The translations under genes and the position numbers were made by a program. From contig NC_064838.1 in assembly GCF_024166365.1 (NCBI RefSeq), positions 3,551,501 to 3,615,500 of the forward strand: a stretch of DNA of 64,000 nt, given 5' to 3'. This DNA is from Elephas maximus indicus. Its lineage: Eukaryota; Chordata; Mammalia; Proboscidea; Elephantidae. Positions 24,605-35,990 of the stretch are shown piece by piece. The notes below the pieces were generated by a model. It did no database searches. It was given only the letters and a program-made list of their open reading frames with translations, and had not been told where the DNA came from. Position 1 is the first letter of the stretch. Every line of letters starts with the position of its first letter.

Positions 24605-24880
24605 GTCTCTAACACGGTAGGACAGAGCCAGTACCACACACTTGATGATCAGCTACCTGGACACCTAAGCTGAATTCATACAAGAAAAGTGAATGGACTC
24701 CTAGACTGATATACCTGATAACAGCTCTAACCAGCTGGGGACAGGACATCACAGCTCCAAAGGCGAAAATAATCAAGCTAGCTCACTCATGCAAGCTGTT
24801 TGGGCTTATCAAAACAAAACAAAGCAAAAAGCTATGACACAGTAAGCAAACATAAAATAACCTAATACAATAACTTATAG

Positions 24881-25887
24881 ATGGCTCAGAGACAACAGTC
24901 AATATCAAGTCACATAAAGAAACAGACCATGATCACCTCAACAGACTCTCAAAACAAAGAATCAAGGGATCTTCTAGATGAAAGTGCATTCCTGGAATTA
25001 CCAGAGGCAGAATACAAAAGATTAATATACAGAACCCTTTAAGACATCAGGAAGGAAATGAGGCGATATGCAGAACAAGCCAAGGAACACACAGATAAAG
25101 CAATTGAAGAAATTAAAAAGATTATTCAGGAATGTAATGAAAAATTTAATAAGCTGGAAAAATCCACAGACAGCAATAAGAAATTCAGAAGATTGACAAT
25201 AAAATTACAGAAGTAGACAACTCAGTAGAAAGTCAGAGGAGCAGATCTGAGCAAGTGGAAGGCAGAATTTCTGAACTTGAAGATAAAGTACTTGGCACGA
25301 ATATATTTGAAGAAATATCAGATAAAGCAATTTTAAAAGATAAAGAAACCTTAAGAATCATGTGGGATTCTATCAAGAAAAATGACCTACGAGTAACTGG
25401 AGTACCAGAACAGGGAGGGATAACTGAAAATGCAGAGAGAATTGTTGAAGATTTGTTGGCAGAAAACTTCCCTGATATCATGAAAGATGAGAAGAAATCA
25501 GTCCAAGATGTTCATTGAACTCCACATAAGGTAGATGTTAAACGAAAGTCACCAAGACATTATAATCAAATTTGCCAAAATCAAAGATAGAGAATTTTAA
25601 GAGCAGCTAGGGATAAATGAAAACTCACCTACAAAGGAGATTGAATAAAAATAAGCTTGGACTACTTGGCAGAAACCATGCAAGCAAGAAGGCAATGGGA
25701 TGACTTATATAAAAAACTGAAGGAAAAAAATTGCCAGCCAAGAATCATTTATCCACCAAAACTTTCTCTCAAACATGAAGGTGAAATTAGGACATTTCCA
25801 GATAAACAGAACTTTAGGGAATTTGTAAAAACCAAACCAAAACTACCAGAAATACTAAAGGGAGCTCTTTGGTTACAAAATGAATAA
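24881..25887 (+). pseudogene. L1 ORF1, broken
   Basis: The start ATG at 24881 reads MAQRQQSISSHIKKQT, closely matching the ORF1 start of the other copy. A TAA interrupts the frame early, in 'acagaaccctttaagacatc' around 25040. Later pieces (25255-25518 and 25657-25887) keep ITENAERIVEDLLAENFPDI and the C-terminal YPPKLSLKHEGE, ending LWLQNE. The coiled-coil and RNA-binding regions are therefore recognisable but not translatable as one protein. Confidence 0.88.
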
Positions 25888-26341
25888 TATCAGGTATCAA
25901 CCCAAGACTAGAGCACTGGGCAGAGCAATCAGAAATCCACCCAGACAGGGAAGTCACAAAAATAAATCAAGATAAAAAAAAGTTCGAAACAGGGTAACAG
26001 CGATGCTATTATGTAAAAGAAAACAACATTAAAACAATAAAGACGGACTAAGAAATGTAGTCATAGATCTTCCATATGCAGAGGAAGATAAGGTGATACA
26101 AAGAAATAAAATTTTGTTTTAAATTTAGAAAAATAGTAGTAAATACTAACGCAGCCACAAAGGAGACAAAACTATCCTACATATCAAAATAAACTACAAG
26201 AAAAAAAAATAGAGACTCAGCAGAAACAAAATCAACAACAACGAATATGAGGAAAGGACAATATATAAAGATAATCGACTAAGCACATAAAATTAAGTGG
26301 GAAAAAGAAACTGTGAATAACACACAAAAAAAGACATCAAA

Positions 26342-29300
26342 ATGTTAGCATTAAAGTCATACCTATCTATAATTACCCTGAATGTAAATAGACTAAATGC
26401 ACCAATAAAGAGACAGAGAGTGGCAGAATGGATTAAAAAACAAGATCCATCTGTATGCTGCCTACAAGAGACACACCTTATACTTAGAGTCACAAACTAA
26501 AACTCAAAGGATGGAAAAAAATACATCAAGCAAACAACAATCAAAAAAGAGCAGGAGTGGCAATATTAATTTCTGACAAAATAGACTTTAAAGTTAAATC
26601 CATCAGAAAGGATAAGAAGGGACACTATATAATGATTAAAGGGACAATACACCAAGAAGATATATATTAAGTATTTATGCACCCAGTGATGGGGCTGCAA
26701 GATACATAAAAAAAACTCTACTAGCATTGAAAAGTGAGATACACAGCTCCACAATAATAGCAGGGGACATCAACACACCACTTTCGGTGAAGGACAGGAC
26801 ATCTGGAAAGAAGCTGAGTAAAGACACGGAAGATCTAAATGCCACAATCAACCAACTTGACCTCGTAGACATACACAGAACACTCCGCCCGATAGCAACC
26901 AGGTATACTTCCTTTTCCAGTGCACATGGAACATTCTCTAGAATAGACCACATATTAGGTCACAAAGCAAGCCTTAGCAGAATCCAAAACATTGAAATAT
27001 TACAAAGCATCTTCCCTGACCATGAGGTCATAAAAGTGGAAATCGATAAGAGGAAAAGAAATCAAACACTTGGAAACTGCACAATACCCTGCTCAAAAAA
27101 GACTGGATTATAGAAGACATTGAGGATGGAATAAAGCAATTCAGAGAATCCAATGAGAATGAAGACACTGCTCATCAGAACCTTTGGGACACAGAGAAAG
27201 CAGTGCTCAGAGGCCAATTTATGTCAATAAATGACCACATCCTAAAAGAAGGAAGGGCCAAAATCATCCCTACAACTTGAACAAAGAGAAAGAGAGCAAC
27301 AAAAGAAACCCTCAAGCACCAGAAGAAAACAAATAATAATAATTAGAGCAGAACTGAATGAAATAGAAAACAGGAAAATAGCTGAAAGAATTAACAAAAC
27401 CAAAAGCTGGTTCTTTGAAAAAATCAACAGAATTCATAAACCATTGACCAATCCAACAAAAGAAAAATAGGAGAGGAAGCAAATAACCCGAATAAGAAAT
27501 GAGATGGGTGATATTACAACACACCCAACTGAAATTAAAAGAATCATATGAGATTACTATGAAAAATTGTACTCTAACAAATTTGAAAACCTAGAAGAAA
27601 TGGACGAATTCCTACAAACACACTACCTACCTAAACTAACACAAACAGAGGTATAGCAACTAAATGGACCCATAACAAAAGAAGAGATTGAAAAGGTAAT
27701 CAAAAAACTCCCAACAGAAAAAAGCCTTGGCCCGGACTGCTTCATTGCAGAGTTTTACCAATCTTTTAGAGAAGGCTTAACACCACTACTACTAAAGGTA
27801 TTTCAGAGCATAGAAAAGAATACTCCCAAACTCATTCTATGAAGCCACCATATCCCTGATACCAAAACCAGGTAATGACGCCACACAAAAAGAAAATTAC
27901 AGACCTATATCCCTCATAAACTTGGATGCAAAAATCCTCAACAGAATTCTAGCCAATGGAATTCAACAACGTATCAAAAAAATAATTCACCATGACCAAG
28001 TGGGATTCATACCAGGTATGCAGGGATGGTTCAACATTAGAAAAACAATGTAATCCATCATATAAATAAAACAAAAGACAAGAGCCACATGATTTTATCA
28101 ATTGATGCAGAAAAGGCATTTGACAAAGTTCAACACTCATTCCTGATTAAAAACTCTCAGCAAAATAGGGATAAAAGGAAAATTCCTCAGCATTATAAAG
28201 GGCATTTATACAAAGCAACAGCCAACATCATCCTAAATGGAGAGATTCTGGAAGCATTCCCCTTGAGAACGGGAACCAGACATGGATGCCCTTTATCACC
28301 ACTCTTATTCAACATTGTGCTGGAGGTCCTAGCCAGAGCAATTAGGCTAGATAAAGAAATAAAGGGCATCCAGATTGGCAAGGAAGGAGTAAAAATATCT
28401 CTATTTGCAGATGACATGTTCTTATACGCAGAAAACCCTAAGGAATCCTCAGGAAAACTACTGAAACTAATAGAAGAGTTCAGCAGAGTATCGGGATACA
28501 AGATAAACATACAAAAATCAGTTGTATTCCTCTACGCCAAAAAAAAAAATAATAATAATAATAAGGTGAAATCATCAAATCAATACCGTTTACAGTAGCC
28601 CCCAAGAAGATAAAATACTTTGGAATAAATGTTACCAGAGATGTAAAAGACTTACAGAAATAAAACTTCAAGACACTACTGCAAGAAACCAAAAGATACC
28701 TACGTAAGTGGAAAAACATACCTTGTGCTCATGGATAGGAAGACTTAACATTGTAAAAATATTCTTCCAAAAGCGATCTATAGATTTAATGTAATTCCGA
28801 TCCAAATTCCAACGACATTTTTTAATGAGATGGAGAAACAAATCACCAATTTCATATGGAAGGGAAAGAGGTCCCGGAGAAGTAAAGCATTACTGAAAAA
28901 GAAGGACAAAGTGGGAGGCCTTACTCTACCTGATTTTAGAACCTATTATACCGCCACAGTAGTCAAAACAGCCTGGTACTGGTACAACAACAGATACATA
29001 GACCAATGGAACAGAACCGAGAATCGAGAGTTAAATCCATCCACTTATGGGTAGTTGATATTTGACAAAGGCGACAAAACAGCTAAATGGGGAAAAGACA
29101 GTCTTTTTAACAAATGCTGCTGGCATAACTGGATATCCATCTGCAAAAAAATGAAACAAGATCCATACCTCACTCCATGCACAAAAACTAACTCAAAATT
29201 GATCAAAGACCTAAATATAAAATCTAAAACGATAAGGATCATGGAAGAAAAAATAGGGACAACGTTAGGAGCCCTAATACATGGCATAAACAGTATACAA

Positions 29301-30210
29301 AACATTAGTAACAATGCAGAAGAAAAAGTAGATAACTGGGAGCTCCAAAAATCAAACACCTATATGCTCATCCAAAGACGTCACCAAAAGAGTAAAAAGA
29401 CTACTTACAGGCTGGGAAGAAGTTTTTAGCTGTGACATTTCTGATCAGCACCTGACCTCTAAAATTTACATGATACTGCAAAAACTCAACGACAAAAAGA
29501 CAACCCAATTAAAAAATGGTCAAAAGATATGAAGAGACACTTCACTAATGAAGACATTCAGGTGGCTACCAGATACATGAGGAAATGCTCACGATCATTA
29601 GCCATTAGAGAAATGCAAATCGAAACTACAATGAGATTTCATCTCACTCCAACAAGGCTGGTATTAATCGAAAAAACACAAAATAATAAATGTTGGAGAG
29701 GCTGTGGAGAGACTAGAACACTTATACACTGCTGGTGGGAATGTAAAATGGTATAGCCACTTTGGCAATCGATTTGGCACTTCCTTAAAAAACTAGAAAT
29801 AGAACTACCATACAATCCGGCAGTCCCACTCCTTGGAATATATTCTGGAGAGATAAGAGCCTTTACACGAACAGATACATGCACACCCATGTTCATTGCA
29901 GCACTGTTTATAGTAGCAAAAAGATGGAATCAACCAAGGTGTCCATCAATGGATGAATGGATAAATAAATTATGACATATTCATATAATATGAGTTGGAA
30001 TCGACTCGATGGCAGTGGGTGTTTAGTGGGTTATTCGTACAATGGTATACTATACATCGATAAGGAACAGTGATGAATCTGTGAAACATTTCATAACACG
30101 GAGGAATCTGGAAGGCATCCTGCTGAATGAAATTAGTTGCAAAAGGACAAATATTGTACCCAGACCACTGTTATAAGAACAGTGAAATAGTTATAAGAAA
30201 CAGAGAAATA
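26342..30210 (+). pseudogene. L1 ORF2, broken
   Basis: The frame begins near 26342 (MLALKSYLSIITLN). The endonuclease part survives in 26727-27113 (GDINTPLSVKDRTSGKK, FSRIDHILGHKASL). The reverse transcriptase part survives in 28089-28598, with [13 protein letters not shown], the palm-domain [14 protein letters not shown], and the catalytic FADD at 28404-28415. The C-terminal cysteine-rich part is in 29529-29756 ([20 protein letters not shown]). Multiple frameshifts separate these blocks. The lower end is set from the normal ORF2 length. Confidence 0.88.
29990..30031 (+). repeat. Short 5'-truncated SINE tail inserted in L1 ORF2
   Basis: Only the SINE tail 'atgagttggaatcgactcga tgg' is present. 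It is flanked by near-identical 12-mers at 29978-29989 (tattcatataat) and 30032-30043 (tattcgtacaat), matching at 10 of 12 bases. They look like a decayed target-site duplication, so this is a very short insertion and not a leftover of a longer one. Confidence 0.8.
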
Positions 30211-31201
30211 GTTTAAACAGAGAAGAAAATATCCTTTCATAGTTACAAGAGGGGGTGAGGAGGTAGGGTGGGAGAAGAGTGTTCACTAATTAGATAGTAG
30301 ATCACTATTTTAGGTGACAGGAAAGACACACAGTACAGGTGAGGTCAGCACAACTGGGCTAAACCAAAAGGAAAGAAGTTTCCTGAATAAACTAAATGCT
30401 TCAAAGGCCAGCATAGCAGGGGCGGGAGTTTGGGGGGACCATGGTTTCAGGGGACATCTATGTGAATTGGCATAATAAAATCTAATAAGAAAACATTCTT
30501 CATCCCACTGTGGGGAGTGGTGTCTGGGGTCTTAAACACTAGCAAGCAGTCATCTAAGATGCATCAATTGGTCTCAACCCACCTGGATCAAAGAGTGAAG
30601 AACATCAAGGATACAAGGTGATTATAAACCCAAGAGGCAGAAAGGGCCACATGAACCAGAGACTACATCAGCCTGAGACCAGAAGAACTAGATGGTGCTT
30701 GGCTACAACCGATGACTGCCCTGACAGGGAATATAACAGAGAACCCCTGAGGGAGCAGGAGAGCAGTGGGATGCAGACCCCAAATTCTCATAAAGAGACC
30801 GGACTTAATGGTCTGACTGAGACTAGAAGGACCCCGGTGGTGATGGTCCCCAGACCTTCTGTTGGCCCAGGACAGGAACCATTCCCAAAACCAACTCTTC
30901 AGACAGGGATTGGACAGGACAATGGGATGGATAGGGATGCTGGTGAGGAGTGAGCTTCTTGGATTAGGCGGTCTCTTGAGACTGTGTTGGCATCTCCTGC
31001 CTGGAAGGGAGATGAGAGGGTAGAGGGGGTTAGAAGCTGGTAAAATGGATACGAAAAGAAAGAGTGGAGGGAGTGGGCTGTATCATTAGGGTGAGAGCAA
31101 TTGGGAGTATGTAGCAAGGCGTATATAAGTTTTTGTGTGAGAGACTGACTTGATTTGTAAACTTTCACTGAAAGCACAATAAAAATTAAAAAAAAAAAAA
31201 A

Positions 31202-31817
31202 GGATGCCACATGGCCATTTTGGGCTCCTTTTGCTTCTGTATCAACAGACAAAGAAGGGAGTTACCATACTGGCTGATGTGCTTGATCCTGATTACCAAC
31301 AGGAAATCAGAGTGACATTCCATACTGTAGGTAAGGAAGAGTGTGCCTGGACTGCAGGAGATCCCTTAGGGCATCTCTTAGTACTACCATTCCCTGTGAT
31401 TAAAGTCAATGGTAAACTACAGCAGCCGCATTCCAACGTGACTACTATTGGCCCAGACCCTTCAGGAATGAAGGTTCGGGTCACCCCACCAGGCAAACAA
31501 CCATGACCAACTGAGGGTAAAGGGAATTGGGAATGGGTGGTGGAAGAAGATAGTTGTAAACACCAGTTATGGCCATGTTACCCATTGCAGAAACGAGGAA
31601 TATAATTGGTATGAGTATTTCTGCTTTGTATGTGTGCATCAAATATTTTTGTTTTCTTCACTTATAAAATATAAAATGTAAAAGGGCTAGTGCATTTTTG
31701 GATATATGTGTGTTATATCATGTTAGGCCCAAGTACGATTTTATAATTGTCTTTATTCAGAGAGTATATATGGTTTAAGGAGATGTGTACAGGGGCCACG
31801 CTGGCAAGGGGTGGACT
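31202..31817 (+). mobile_element. ERV-L provirus, 3' internal end
   Basis: The last part of an endogenous ERV-L retrovirus: the end of the pol-linked dUTPase frame, a short non-coding stretch with no env gene, and then the 3' LTR. Its left side is cut by the L1 A-tail at 31201. ERV-L proviruses lack env and carry dUTPase at the end of pol, which fits what is seen. Confidence 0.75.
31204..31506 (+). pseudogene. ERV-L dUTPase remnant (C-terminal part)
   Basis: dUTPase hydrolyses dUTP to dUMP and keeps uracil out of viral DNA. About 100 codons remain open. The stretch starts PHGHFGLL, then has VTILADVLDPDYQQEI, which corresponds to the conserved substrate-binding motif around Asp-Tyr. It continues with GDPLGHLLVLPFPVIKVNGK and ends in a proline-rich VRVTPPGK tail. 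A TGA follows at about 31504, with related coding text continuing beyond it. The N-terminal half and the rest of pol are absent from this side of the L1. This is a fossil fragment, not an active enzyme gene. Identification rests on remembered ERV-L dUTPase motifs. Confidence 0.78.
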
Positions 31818-32353
31818 ATGATGGTTAAGATTGTGTGTCAGCTTGGCTGGGCTGAGATTCTCAATGTTTTGGCAGTTTTATAATGTTGTGATCACTTCTC
31901 TGTTGAGATTTAATATGTGATCATCCCCGTGATGGAATCTTCTATGAGTAACCAGTCAGTTGAAGGAGATTTTCATTGGGTGTGTACATAGGTGAATTTC
32001 CTGGAAATGTTCAAGGGGTTTTTCTTGTTCGGGATCCTGCAACTGGCTCCTGTTCGTCTGACCTCTGGTTCTTAGGACTGGAGCTAGCAGCTTACCTGCT
32101 GTCTTGCTTGCTCATCTTGGGTTTCATCAGTCTTCGCAGCCTGTGAGCAAGTGCGCTGCTCTCTGACCTGCCGACCTTTGGTTTGCCAGCCCTATGGCTG
32201 CGTGAATCAGGAGAAGCCTCTATGCTCATCTACGGACTGGGGACATTCCAGCCTGTACAACTGTGTGAGCCATTTACTTGATGTAAATCTCTCCCTGTAT
32301 GTATATTTATATGCTCTACTGGTTTTGCTTCTCTAGAGAACCCAGCTTAAGAC
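31818..32353 (+). repeat. ERV-L 3' LTR (MLT2-like)
   Basis: Starts near 'tatgatggttaagattgtgt' with 'gtcagcttggctgggctgag' and ends 'ctctagagaacccagcttaa gaca'. These are the typical opening and closing phrases of MLT2-type LTRs. It follows the dUTPase-bearing internal end in the correct order. Confidence 0.78.
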
Positions 32354-34722
32354 AGTTTTGTTTTTACATAGTCCTTTAATTTGAGTTTATCTAGAAACAT
32401 CCTAATTTCGCCATCATATTTGAGTGAGAGTTTGCAGAATATATTATTCTTGGCTGGCAGTTTTTTTTCTTTCAAGGTTTTATGTATGTCATCCCATTGC
32501 CTTCTTGTATGCGTGATTTCTACTGAGTAAGCAGAGCTTAGTCTTACTGTTTCCCCTCTGTGACTTTTTGTCTTTCTCGAGCTGCTCTCAGGATTCTTTT
32601 TTGTCTTTGGTTTTAGTGAGTGTGATTATGTTGTGTCTTGGTGATTTTCTTTTGGAGTCTGTCATGGATTAAATTATGTCCCCCCCCAAAAATCTGTATA
32701 TCAAATTGGTTAGGCCATGATTCTCAGTGTTATATGGTTGTCCTCCGTTTTGTGATTGTAATTTTATGTTGAGAGGATTAGGGTGGGATTGTAATACCGC
32801 CCTCACTCAGGTCACTTCCCTGATCCAAGGTAAAGGGAGTTTCCCTGGGGTGTGGCCTGTACCACCTTTTATCTCTCAAGAGATAAAAGGAGAGGGAAGC
32901 AAGCAGAGGGCCGGGGACCTCATACCACCAAGAAAGCAGCACCAGTAGCAGAATGTGCCTTTTGGACACGAGGTCCCTGTGCCTGAAAAGCTCCTGGACC
33001 AGGGGAAGATCGAGGACAAGGATCTTCCTCCAGGGCCAACAGAGAGAGAAAGCCTTTCCCTGGAGCTGACGCCCTGAATTTGGACTTGTAACCTACTAGA
33101 CTGTGAGAGAATAAATTTCTTTTTGTGATATCACATATCACAAAGAGAATATCTCTTGTGATATTTCTGTTATAGCAGCACTAGATGACTAAGATAGGAT
33201 CTATCCTCTATGGGGTTCATTGAGCTTCTTGGATGATCAGCTTTTCATCTTTCCTGATATTAGGGAAATTTTCTGTTAGCAAATCTCCAGTGATCCTCTC
33301 TCTGTTCTGGAACTCCGATCACACGAAAATTTTTCCTTTTGATTGTATCCCACATCGTTCTCAGAGTTTCTTCATTTTTCATTCTTTTCTCTGATTTTTC
33401 CTCAAAAAAGTGGTATCCAAGGGTTTGTATTCAGTTTTGCTGATCCTGTCGTCCATTGTTTCACATTTGTTCCTAAAACCTTATATGGCATTGTCCATTT
33501 CTGAAATCTTGTTTTTTATCTTTTGGATTTCTAATTGCTGTTTTTGTTTAATTTCTTGTTGTTTGTCTTTTTTGGCTTTTTTTCCCTGTATTATTTTCCT
33601 GAATTCTTCCATTGCTTTATCTGTCTTTTCCATGATTTTGTCTATTTTTTCCTTATTTTTGTCTGCATTTTCCTTCATTGTTGAAGAATCCTAAATATTA
33701 GAGATTTGCATTCCTATCATGTAGTTCCAGTGTTTTTTCTTCTACTGAAAGGGCATCTGGTGTTTTATTTTAGACATTTTCTAGAGCTATCCTGTCCTGT
33801 TCTTTAATGTTTTGATATTGTCTGCTGTCTTCAGGACATTTAGGAATTATTTTCTTTGTTTATTGATTGTAGATTTGCTTATTTCATCTATTTTTTGTCT
33901 TATTCGGTTATGTCTGGGTAGGTGGGCTGGGCATGTTTGTTGTCATTTGCTCATTTGTGGGCACAATACTCTCCAGCTGAGCGGTTCAGCACAGCCCCCC
34001 AAGAATGGGTGAGGTTGGTGAACACGGCTCGGTTGGCAGGAGAAAGGAAAGGAAGAAAAGGAAAGAGAGAGAAGAAACAGAAAAAGAAAAAAAATTTTAA
34101 AAAGCAAGCAAACCACAAAATCACAGCCCATCAACGAGGGGATGAGATGGCACATGGGGTTAGATGGGCAGGTGAAAGGAAGAGAAGGAAGGGAGAGAGA
34201 GAAGCAACATAAAAAGCCAAAAAAAAAAAAAAAAATCAGCTATATCTAAAAAAACAAACAAACAAATGGCACTGACAGGTTCGGCTGGTGGGAGCTGAGC
34301 GGGCCCCTGTGGCAGTGAGCTCGTGTCTCTCCGGCTAAGCGACACTGGCCCGTTGGAAGGCAGTGGAGGCCACATAGAAGAAGGGTAGGGAGTGTGAGAG
34401 CATGTATACCTGGTTACCAGGTGCTCTGTCTCCTGTTTGGAACTCTGTCAAGTTGCCTTCCCAAACTCTCTGTCTGTGTTCCTTTGTGGCTGTCGTCCAA
34501 GATGGCGAATCCGTGCCATGTTAAGTGGTAGAGGACCTAGCTGTCTTCATTCTCTGTTCTGTCAGTTTCTTACTCTGTTTGGTGCTTGATTGAGTTCTTT
34601 ATTCCTTCATTTGGTGCTTAGGGTTTCAGGATTGACATTTGTATCTGTTTTACTTAGTTTTTTGGGTCTTTGCTGCATAGGGACGGCACGGTACTTCTGT
34701 CTATAGCGCCATGTTGGGTCCA
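32354..34722 (-). mobile_element. Old L1, ORF1 and 5' UTR part, split by an LTR
   Basis: On the minus strand the order is: 5' end with 'aacatggcgctatagac' (near 34715), a long 5' UTR, an ORF1 coiled-coil piece (33678-33481: EEFRKIIQGKKAKKDKQQE) and the ORF1 C-terminal region (32354-32661). The solo LTR at 32662-33196 interrupts ORF1. The 3' half, including ORF2, is missing where the ERV-L LTR begins. Two purine-rich blocks in the 5' UTR look like repeated monomers. Confidence 0.75.
32662..33196 (+). mobile_element. Solo LTR, ERVL-MaLR-like
   Basis: Begins 'tgtcatggattaaattatgt', has a C-run and the phrase 'ttaggccatgattctcagtg', and ends 'cagcactagatgactaagat'. It is the sense version of the LTRs seen in reverse at 20882, 22163 and 38117. 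A polyadenylation-type 'gagaataaatttc' lies near its end. It is inserted in L1 ORF1. I could not settle a clean target-site duplication. Confidence 0.75.
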
Positions 34723-34729
34723 GCTCCTG

Positions 34730-35990
34730 AAGGACTTTCTTTAACGTTCCTTGTATATCTGCTGGTGATGAATTTTTTCAACTTTTGTATGAAATGTCTT
34801 TATTTTGTCTTGTTTTTGAAAGGTATTTTTTGCTGGGTATGGAATTTTAGATTAGTATTTTTTCCTTTAATACTTTAAAGATGTTTCTCCACTATTCTCA
34901 TTTGCATAGATTTTGAAACAAAATCTGCTGTATTTATTATCACTGATCTTCTGTATGAATATTTCATCTATTTTTTTCTCTCCCCTCTTTTGGCTGCTTC
35001 TGAGATTATTTTCCTCATCATTGATTTTAAGCAATTTATGATGTGCTTTTTTTTTTTTGGTATAATTTTCTTTAGATTTTTTGTTCTTTGATTTCATTGA
35101 GTTTCTTTGATCTGTAGGTGTATAATTTTCATCAAATAGGAAAATTTTCAGTCATCAGTTCTTCAGATAATTTTTTCTTGCCTCTCCTCTCTCTCTTCTC
35201 ATTCAGGGATTGTAATTGCAAGTATACCAGTCATTTGAAATTAATTTGCAGTTCACTGATACTCTGTTCACATTTTTCTTTTGCTTTCTGTTTTATTTTT
35301 AATAGTTTCTATTGATAGGTCTTCAGGTTTACTAATCTCTTATTCTGCAGTGTCTAATCTGACATTAATTCCATCTAGTATATTTTTCGTGTCTGATATT
35401 TTAAGTTTCATCTTTAGAAGGTCAGTTTGGGTCTGTTAATATCTTCTGTGTCTCTACTTAACAAGCTCAATCTTCACTCTCACTTCTGGAATATAAGGAG
35501 TATAGTTATAATAACTGTTTTAATGTCCTGACTCCTAATTCTATCATCTGTGTCATTTCTGGTTTGGTAGTTTTCTCACAAGCATGCATTGGCCAGTTCT
35601 CTGCTGAATACTCAACAGGGACCCTCCCTAAATCTCCAGAGTTTTCTCTGTGTGCAGCCCTCTCCTCTCAAGTACTCTGCCTGTGAATTCTAAAACCTTG
35701 CCACCAAGCTCCAGCTCTTCAACTCAGGGAGATTGCCAGACTCTCTCTTTTCCTTCTCTCTGCACAGTGGCCTGGAACCTCTCTCTTGTCAATAAATTTT
35801 CACAATCAAAGGGCTCATCTTCTTTGTTTCCTGTCTCTCAGGGATCACTGACCTTCATTCTCTGATGTGCAGTGTCCAGAAAACCATTGTTCCATATATT
35901 TTGTCCTGTTTTTTAGTTGATTCAGATGGGAGGGGAAATCTGGTCCCCTTTATTCCATTCTGCCTGAAACCAAAATTCAATAAACATATT
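34730..35990 (-). mobile_element. Old L1/HAL1-type fragment
   Basis: T-rich text typical of the antisense of an ancient L1 ORF1/5' region, for example 'ttttcatcaaataggaaaat', 'ctgcagtgtctaatctgaca' and 'agttataataactgttttaa'. Resembles the relic at 960-1788. No intact frame. Confidence 0.6.

Larger units (their letters stand above)
24606..31201 (+). mobile_element. Near-complete L1, plus strand, 5'-truncated
   Basis: Starts inside the 5' UTR ('ggtaggacagagccagtacc' near 24616). It then carries ORF1 (24881-25887), ORF2 (from 26342), a 3' UTR ('gaaagcacaataaaaatt') and an A-tail ending at about 31201. It is the same subfamily as the copy at 1801-9312, in the opposite orientation. Both ORFs are broken. 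A short SINE tail was later inserted at 29990-30031. No target-site duplication could be matched between its two flanks, consistent with a rearranged left end. Confidence 0.93.
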
